The translations under genes were made by a program, and so were the position numbers. From NCBI RefSeq assembly GCF_026151205.1, contig NC_087077.1:2048001-2108000 (forward strand): 60,000 bases of DNA, given 5' to 3'. Every line of letters begins with the position of its first letter. Within the stretch, counting starts at the first letter, position 1. This document shows, piece after piece, positions 59,311 to 60,000 of the stretch. The notes under the pieces were generated by a model. That model worked only from the letters and a program-made list of their open reading frames with translations, was not told where the DNA came from and made no database searches. This stretch comes from Bolinopsis microptera. Taxonomy: Eukaryota > Ctenophora > Tentaculata > Lobata > Bolinopsidae.

Positions 59311-59802
59311 TGTATATAATCGCGAAAGAAACGTTTTGTAAGGGATAGTGATTGCTTTGAAACGTTTAGAGTTTGTCTCGAGGTTGCCACATGAAAGTTG
59401 AACATCATGGAGATGGTGTTAGACGTCATAGGCATTACGCACAAACATTAAAAAACAAGCAAAGCTGCCCTTGTGATTGAGTACATTCAAGAAACAATGC
59501 TGAGCACAAAACAATAACGAACTAAAGTTTTAAAGTTTCAACTAAAAGAGAAATGATACGCTGTCACATTCCGCCCGGTCCTAGCTAATAATCGAGATTC
59601 GAGACGTAGCAGTAAGCTGTTCTTGGACAAAGTATTTCCTCTAAATCTAATAGTAAATACAGGATCATTCAACTGCGTGTTGACTAAGCATATGTTTTTC
59701 TAGAAAGCATGGGTAATGCAATGGGCACCTTTATCTTTCGTCGACAAATAGTTTAAATAACAGCTGGGATAGTAAGCCATATCATTAAAGTTCTCAAGAT
59801 AG

Positions 59803-60000
59803 AACGCACATTTGGATTGGGGTGCCCTACATAAACTAAATAATATCTGGAAATCCAAACTTTCAAAGAACCTTAAGATCCGATTGTTCATTGCGGCTTG
59901 CGAATCAGTACTGCTCTACGAATCAGAAACCTGGAAACTGGCAAAAGCTAAAGAGAAACGTTTGGCCGGGACATTGCATCAGACATCCAGAGCTACTGGC
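59803..60000 (+). pseudogene. Non-LTR retrotransposon reverse transcriptase C-terminal fragment (runs off window)
   Basis: The frame HLDWGALHKLNNIWKSKLS, LKIRLFIAACESVLLYESET, WKLAKAKEKRL matches the region just after the RT catalytic core of RTE/Jockey-like LINEs (typically LAW.ALNKL..IWKS, then IRLF.A.VESVLLYGSETW). A stop immediately upstream (TAG at 59800) and the glycine-to-glutamate change indicate a decayed copy. It continues beyond base 60000. Confidence 0.75.

Overview
This is an AT-rich stretch of animal nuclear DNA. Its genes are split by phase-consistent GT-AG introns, minisatellites and small DNA transposons are common, and nothing is arranged in operons. The proteins (a SKI8/WDR61 orthologue, CCDC186, BPTF, a Tec/Src-type kinase, a thrombospondin-repeat protein, divergent rhodopsin-like receptors) point to a metazoan. 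The receptors, the plant/protist-like PDI architecture and the habit of nesting genes in introns suggest a non-bilaterian. I favour a ctenophore over a cnidarian, but this is inference and no marker here settles it.

Layout. 2.2-4.1 kb (+): last three coding exons of a Tec/Src-like tyrosine kinase. 6.4-22.1 kb (-): complete seven-exon WDR61/SKI8 gene (302 aa). Its 8.9-kb and 9-kb introns are filled with minisatellites, a Merlin-like DNA transposon with inverted ends, and a same-strand nested gene for a secreted TSP1 protein. That nested gene is interrupted by a 1.36-kb near-perfect foldback element flanked by TTAA. 23.1-26.06 kb (-): CCDC186-like golgin/dense-core-vesicle coiled-coil protein. 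27.35-42.35 kb (+): eight-exon protein disulfide isomerase with two CGHC thioredoxin domains and an ERp29-type C-terminal domain. Its 12.6-kb fourth intron holds an antisense single-exon GPCR, minisatellites, a mariner-type MITE and a triple CRE. 43.4-50.6 kb (-): C-terminal half of BPTF/NURF301 (two PHD fingers plus bromodomain), with a nested single-exon multipass membrane protein gene of unknown family. 51.3-52.3 and 57.4-58.5 kb (-): two paralogous single-exon GPCRs that share patches of near-identical DNA. The right edge carries a dispersed repeat pair, a small ORF and a decayed LINE reverse-transcriptase end.

The host genes serve unrelated housekeeping roles: Ski complex and transcription elongation, Golgi and vesicle traffic, ER folding, chromatin remodelling. 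The most unusual content is structural. Three introns each carry a whole gene. A palindromic TTAA element has landed in a coding sequence at a site that supplies a perfect splice donor. In two different genes a 5' splice site lies inside a tandem duplication.
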